Below the pieces are notes generated by a model. The model saw only the letters and a list, made by a program, of their open reading frames with translations, was not told the origin of the DNA and made no database searches. Source: Akkermansiaceae bacterium (GTDB lineage: Bacteria > Verrucomicrobiota > Verrucomicrobiia > Verrucomicrobiales > Akkermansiaceae). From it: DNA of 64,000 nt. Below, one piece after another: positions 62,918-64,000 of the stretch (positions within the stretch are counted from its first letter, which is position 1; every line of letters starts with the position of its first letter). The stretch lies in contig JACKQB010000009.1 in NCBI GenBank assembly GCA_024233115.1, positions 1 through 64,000 on the forward strand. Reading direction: 5' to 3'. The translations under genes were made by a program, and so were the position numbers.

Positions 62918-63474
62918 ATGAAAACCGTCTCTCGGTTCCTCCGCTGGTGGTGGCTCTGGCTGCTGGGTGTGATCCTCTGCGCTTTTCCGGCAGTATTTCT
63001 TTTTGAGAAGCTGGGCTGGATGGAGTTCAAGTATGAGGCACGGGCTGTCATCGAGGTGAAACCCATCGTGGATGTGGATCCGACTCTTGGAAACGGATGC
63101 AAGACGTGGCGGAAAAACACGGAGCCATTTGGGATGGGGGAGCGGATGCCTCACCCCACCGTTTAAGGGAGGTGGAGGAATTTACCGTTGCCCAGAAGGA
63201 ATACCAGAGAGCCAAAGCCATTCACCAGAAGATGAAAAAGAAATATGGTGAACAGCTGGATCGAGAAGAGATCATGGCAACCGATAATGTGGTCATCATC
63301 GAAGCCCCCCTGATACCGAAGTATCCACAGGGCTACCGTCCTTATGTTCAATCAGGCTTGGCAGCGCTACCTGTTTCCAGCCTGCTTGCATTCCTCTTGA
63401 TGCGCGTGACCGAGCGGTTTTTCCCCCGCAAGCCATCAAGCATCACCCGCTTCAAACCGAATACCGATTACTGA
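62918..63474 (+). pseudogene. Wzz-like gene with internal deletions
   Basis: The start (MKTVSRFLRWWWLWLLGVIL, a helix, then YEARAVIEVKPIVDVDP) is homologous to the intact neighbour. After DVDP the frame changes. The second piece, in another frame from about 63090, reads RMQDVAEKHGAIWDGGAD, matching the neighbour's RLMEIAGKVGVIW, and then REVEEFTVAQKEYQRAKAIH, matching its FNVARMEYQTALNIK. It ends with the C-terminal helix (GLAALPVSSLLAFLLMRV). Two blocks of the periplasmic domain are missing, so the product is not functional. It may be a decaying duplicate. Confidence 0.75.
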
Positions 63475-63507
63475 TTACCGATTACCGATTACCGATTACC
63501 GATTACC
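63466..63507. repeat. GATTACC tandem repeat (7 bp x 6)
   Basis: GATTACT followed by five perfect GATTACC units. It begins inside the last codons of the Wzz-like pseudogene and includes its stop. Because the unit is not a multiple of three, a change in copy number would shift any frame reading through. Confidence 0.9.
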
Positions 63508-63690
63508 GGTGTCTTGCCTCCTGTGGTTTCCTATGGGCACCGATGAAATCCATCGCAAAATTCACCATGCAAAATTCACCATTGACCCCGAGTTCCGTAT
63601 CCGATATGTAATCAACGATGATCTTGATGATTCCTTTGCAGCATCTGCAAAAGTTTTCATGTCTAAACCACCAACCCAGACAATACACTC

Positions 63691-64000
63691 ATGACCAGGA
63701 ATTACCTCACCCTATGTGCACTCGGTGCCAGTGCCATTGCAGTTCATGGCGCGTCGATTGGAATTAATTTCGGCTCGAACCGTGCCAATTCAGCATTGGC
63801 ACCGGGCGACTCCGCAGGTGTCATCGCCCAGGCCAACTGGAACAACGCCCCAGGCGGCAGCGGCACGATAGCCTCATTGAACAACGACACCGGGGGGGCC
63901 AGTGGAGTCAGTCTTTCATGGACGGCCGACGAGGCTTGGAGTGTGCAAACCGCGGCAACATCCGGTCCCGACGGCACTCTGCTCAATGGTTTCATCTCGG
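63691..64000 (+). CDS. secreted protein, start only (probable PEP-CTERM type)
   Basis: The ATG at 63691 opens a frame that runs off the window. The signal peptide (MTRNYLTLCALGASAIAVHG, cleavage before ASIG) is followed by INFGSNRANSALAPGDSAGV and a Gly/Asn/Ser-rich beta-type stretch, similar in style to the other PEP-CTERM proteins here. The sorting tail would lie outside the window, so that class is inferred. Confidence 0.6.
   Translation, partial: MTRNYLTLCALGASAIAVHGASIGINFGSNRANSALAPGDSAGVIAQANWNNAPGGSGTIASLNNDTGGASGVSLSWTADEAWSVQTAATSGPDGTLLNGFIS

Noticed and set aside
63466..63507. CRISPR-like array
   Set aside because: The units are directly adjacent 7-mers without spacers, so it is a simple tandem repeat.

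Overview
The window looks like a chromosomal segment of a Verrucomicrobiota bacterium, probably Verrucomicrobiales. This is inferred from secreted proteins with PEP-CTERM tails ending in RRRRA, a TonB2-type energy cluster with a DUF3450 protein, a large TPR/FG-GAP/ASPIC-UnbV protein and many tightly packed genes without clear Shine-Dalgarno sites. No rRNA, tRNA or CRISPR array was found.

Layout. (1) 1-1655: the 3' part of an IS4-type insertion sequence, abutting a zinc-ribbon/HEPN-like gene that it appears to have cut at the 5' end. (2) 1681-8729, minus strand: a module with a C39-like cysteine peptidase, a helical-repeat protein, a dynamin-like GTPase with a membrane hairpin, an Ntn (C45/acid-ceramidase-like) amidohydrolase and two membrane-anchored proteins of unknown function. 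(3) 8977-23600, minus strand: ten genes that overlap or are separated by fewer than 30 bases. In order of transcription they are a small unknown, a sigma-region-4-like protein, an unknown, a Lon-like/TPR protein, a GNAT-Gfo/Idh/MocA fusion, a TPR-like protein, a DegT/DnrJ aminotransferase, a 1317-residue Upf1-like helicase with DnaJ-type zinc fingers, a 450-residue unknown and a phospholipase D-family protein. Parts 1-3 resemble a defence or conflict island, and the third is the best candidate for an undescribed multi-gene system. (4) 23.8-25.4 kb: a GC-rich membrane-protein remnant and a hairpin-rich non-coding stretch that may mark the island edge.

(5) 25.4-64 kb is mostly housekeeping and envelope functions: a GH25 lysozyme-like lipoprotein, RarA, an RND tripartite pump (outer-membrane lipoprotein, adaptor and inner-membrane pump on the minus strand), a squalene/phytoene synthase, signal peptidase I, a Fur-boxed TonB-dependent receptor followed by a complete TonB2-like cluster (DUF3450, TtpC-like, ExbB, ExbD, TonB, TPR), a metallophosphoesterase with an extracytoplasmic F5/8-like domain, a TerB-ABCG-type transporter, FtsH, and Wzz-like chain-length proteins, one intact and one with internal deletions.

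The most striking single observation outside the island is at 47522-50953. One long reading frame (FG-GAP, ASPIC/UnbV, thioredoxin-like, TPR) is interrupted only by an in-frame TGA at 49229, and a GC-rich stem-loop follows at selenocysteine-element spacing. Also notable are an apparently dead Y1/RAYT transposase domain fused to a membrane anchor (51007-52716) and a set of gene-junction tracts with a 7-base period.
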